Shown here: piece by piece, positions 63,224 through 64,000 of the stretch | Numbering within the stretch: the stretch's first letter is position 1 | Layout of the letters: each line of letters opens with the position of its first letter | Assembly (NCBI GenBank): GCA_020466095.1 | Contig: CM035808.1 | Location: forward strand, 44,675,793 to 44,739,792 | Origin: Chlorops oryzae | Lineage: Eukaryota > Arthropoda > Insecta > Diptera > Chloropidae | Direction: 5' to 3' | Length of the DNA stretch: 64,000 nt | Program-made: the position numbers and the translations under genes | Notes under the pieces: model-generated | The model's input: only the letters and a program-made list of their open reading frames with translations | Database searches by the model: none | What the model was told of the DNA's origin: nothing

Positions 63224-64000
63224 GCAAAAATATATTTTAAAAACCCACCCGTTTCTCTTATTCAGAAGATCCCAAACTTTTTAAGCCACTCACTCTTTTA
63301 CGCTAAAAATACCTAACGATCAATTTTTAATTTTTCAGAAAAGTAACACACAACGGTGCTCAGACTTGCGGACATGTTTGTTGACCTGCGCGAGGACCTG
63401 CAAATATGAGTCGACGATGGCCCATGCCCTTTGAACAACACATGATAGCATGGAAGACACTGCCCTTGTTCTCATACTCGTTTGTTAAGTTAGGGTGACC
63501 AAATTGCCTTCGGTTAAATAAAGGATACCATAAATCGAAAACCAAAAATCGCACACACAGAGGTGAGCACAAATTTTAAATTAGCCGAGCTTCGTCACAA
63601 TAAAAGGTAAATGAACATTGTTTTTTATTTGCTAAGAATTGATTGGACTTTAAATCTGAATACTCAGATTTTACATTTAAAACGAGATTTTTTTTTTTTT
63701 TTTGTTTTTCAAAAAAACTTCATTTCAATCCTGAAAAACGATTTAAAGCCCAATTCTGTACAACCCAAAATAAAGCTCAATTCATTAGCTTTGGACCTGA
63801 TTACATTTCGATTTGAGGTATAAATTACAATCCTTCCCTCAAAAGTGAAGGTTTTCCCGTAAAATTCATTTGCGCAAACTCTAAACGTCCTTCAAAAAAT
63901 CTGAAAAAATTTAGACAATTATCTTTCGAATTCCGTGTGGACATTTTAATATTTCCAAAAATAAAAAAATTTTCGGACGTTCCTAGTATGTACTTATTAG
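61623..64000. other. Upstream flank of mARC, no supported gene
   Basis: AT-rich DNA with T-runs (61910-61927), a CT microsatellite (63189-63221) and poly-T near 63689-63703. Open frames at 62954-63316 and 63360-63823 overlap simple repeats and lack splice or start context. The mARC promoter must lie just above 61622, but I see no clear core motif. Confidence 0.5.
63189..63221. repeat. CT microsatellite
   Basis: About 16 CT dinucleotides in an uninterrupted run. Confidence 0.95.

Overview
The window is nuclear DNA of an insect, most probably a higher fly (Brachycera). It is AT-rich, has short introns with GT/AG ends, many microsatellites, and a dense load of TIR elements, tRNA-derived SINEs and a decayed LINE. 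The 'TATACCCAGC...' interspersed repeat and the fly-like mARC gene fit Diptera. The species cannot be fixed from sequence alone. No bacterial, CRISPR or viral locus is evident.

Region 1 (46-13370, minus strand) is the standout. A TATA-box promoter at 13360-13367 precedes a signal peptide and a C-type-lectin-like domain (three exons, 12223-13257). A run of short exons follows (8858-11538), nearly all with phase-1 boundaries on both sides. Then comes one very large exon (592 to about 8690) holding about 18 tandem 408-bp units (136 residues each), and a short last exon (46-200). The phase match suggests one gene for a secreted lectin-domain protein with a long acidic Ala/Asn/Val/Glu/Ser-rich repeat tail. 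The repeat exon as given carries about a dozen single-base indels, while the lectin exons and the mARC gene elsewhere in the window are clean. Either the array is badly assembled or the gene is decaying.

Region 2 (13.4-60 kb) has no gene I can support. It holds a broken RNase H-bearing LINE (about 17.1-18.4 kb, minus), two hAT-type elements with perfect 8-bp target duplications (29724-31875 and 43231-43729), Harbinger/Tourist-like MITEs (12626-12764 and 51179-51652), TA-flanked TIR elements (40240-41175, 44319-45473, 49446-50249, 55963-56878), and two copies of a tRNA-derived SINE with a CCTA-type tail. Both SINEs sit inside TIR elements and have 12-bp target duplications. The rest is AT-rich intergenic or intronic DNA with simple repeats.

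Region 3 (60273-61622, minus) is a complete three-exon gene for a mitochondrial amidoxime-reducing component (mARC, MOSC-domain molybdenum enzyme) of 326 residues. The final 2.3 kb has only simple repeats and weak ORFs.
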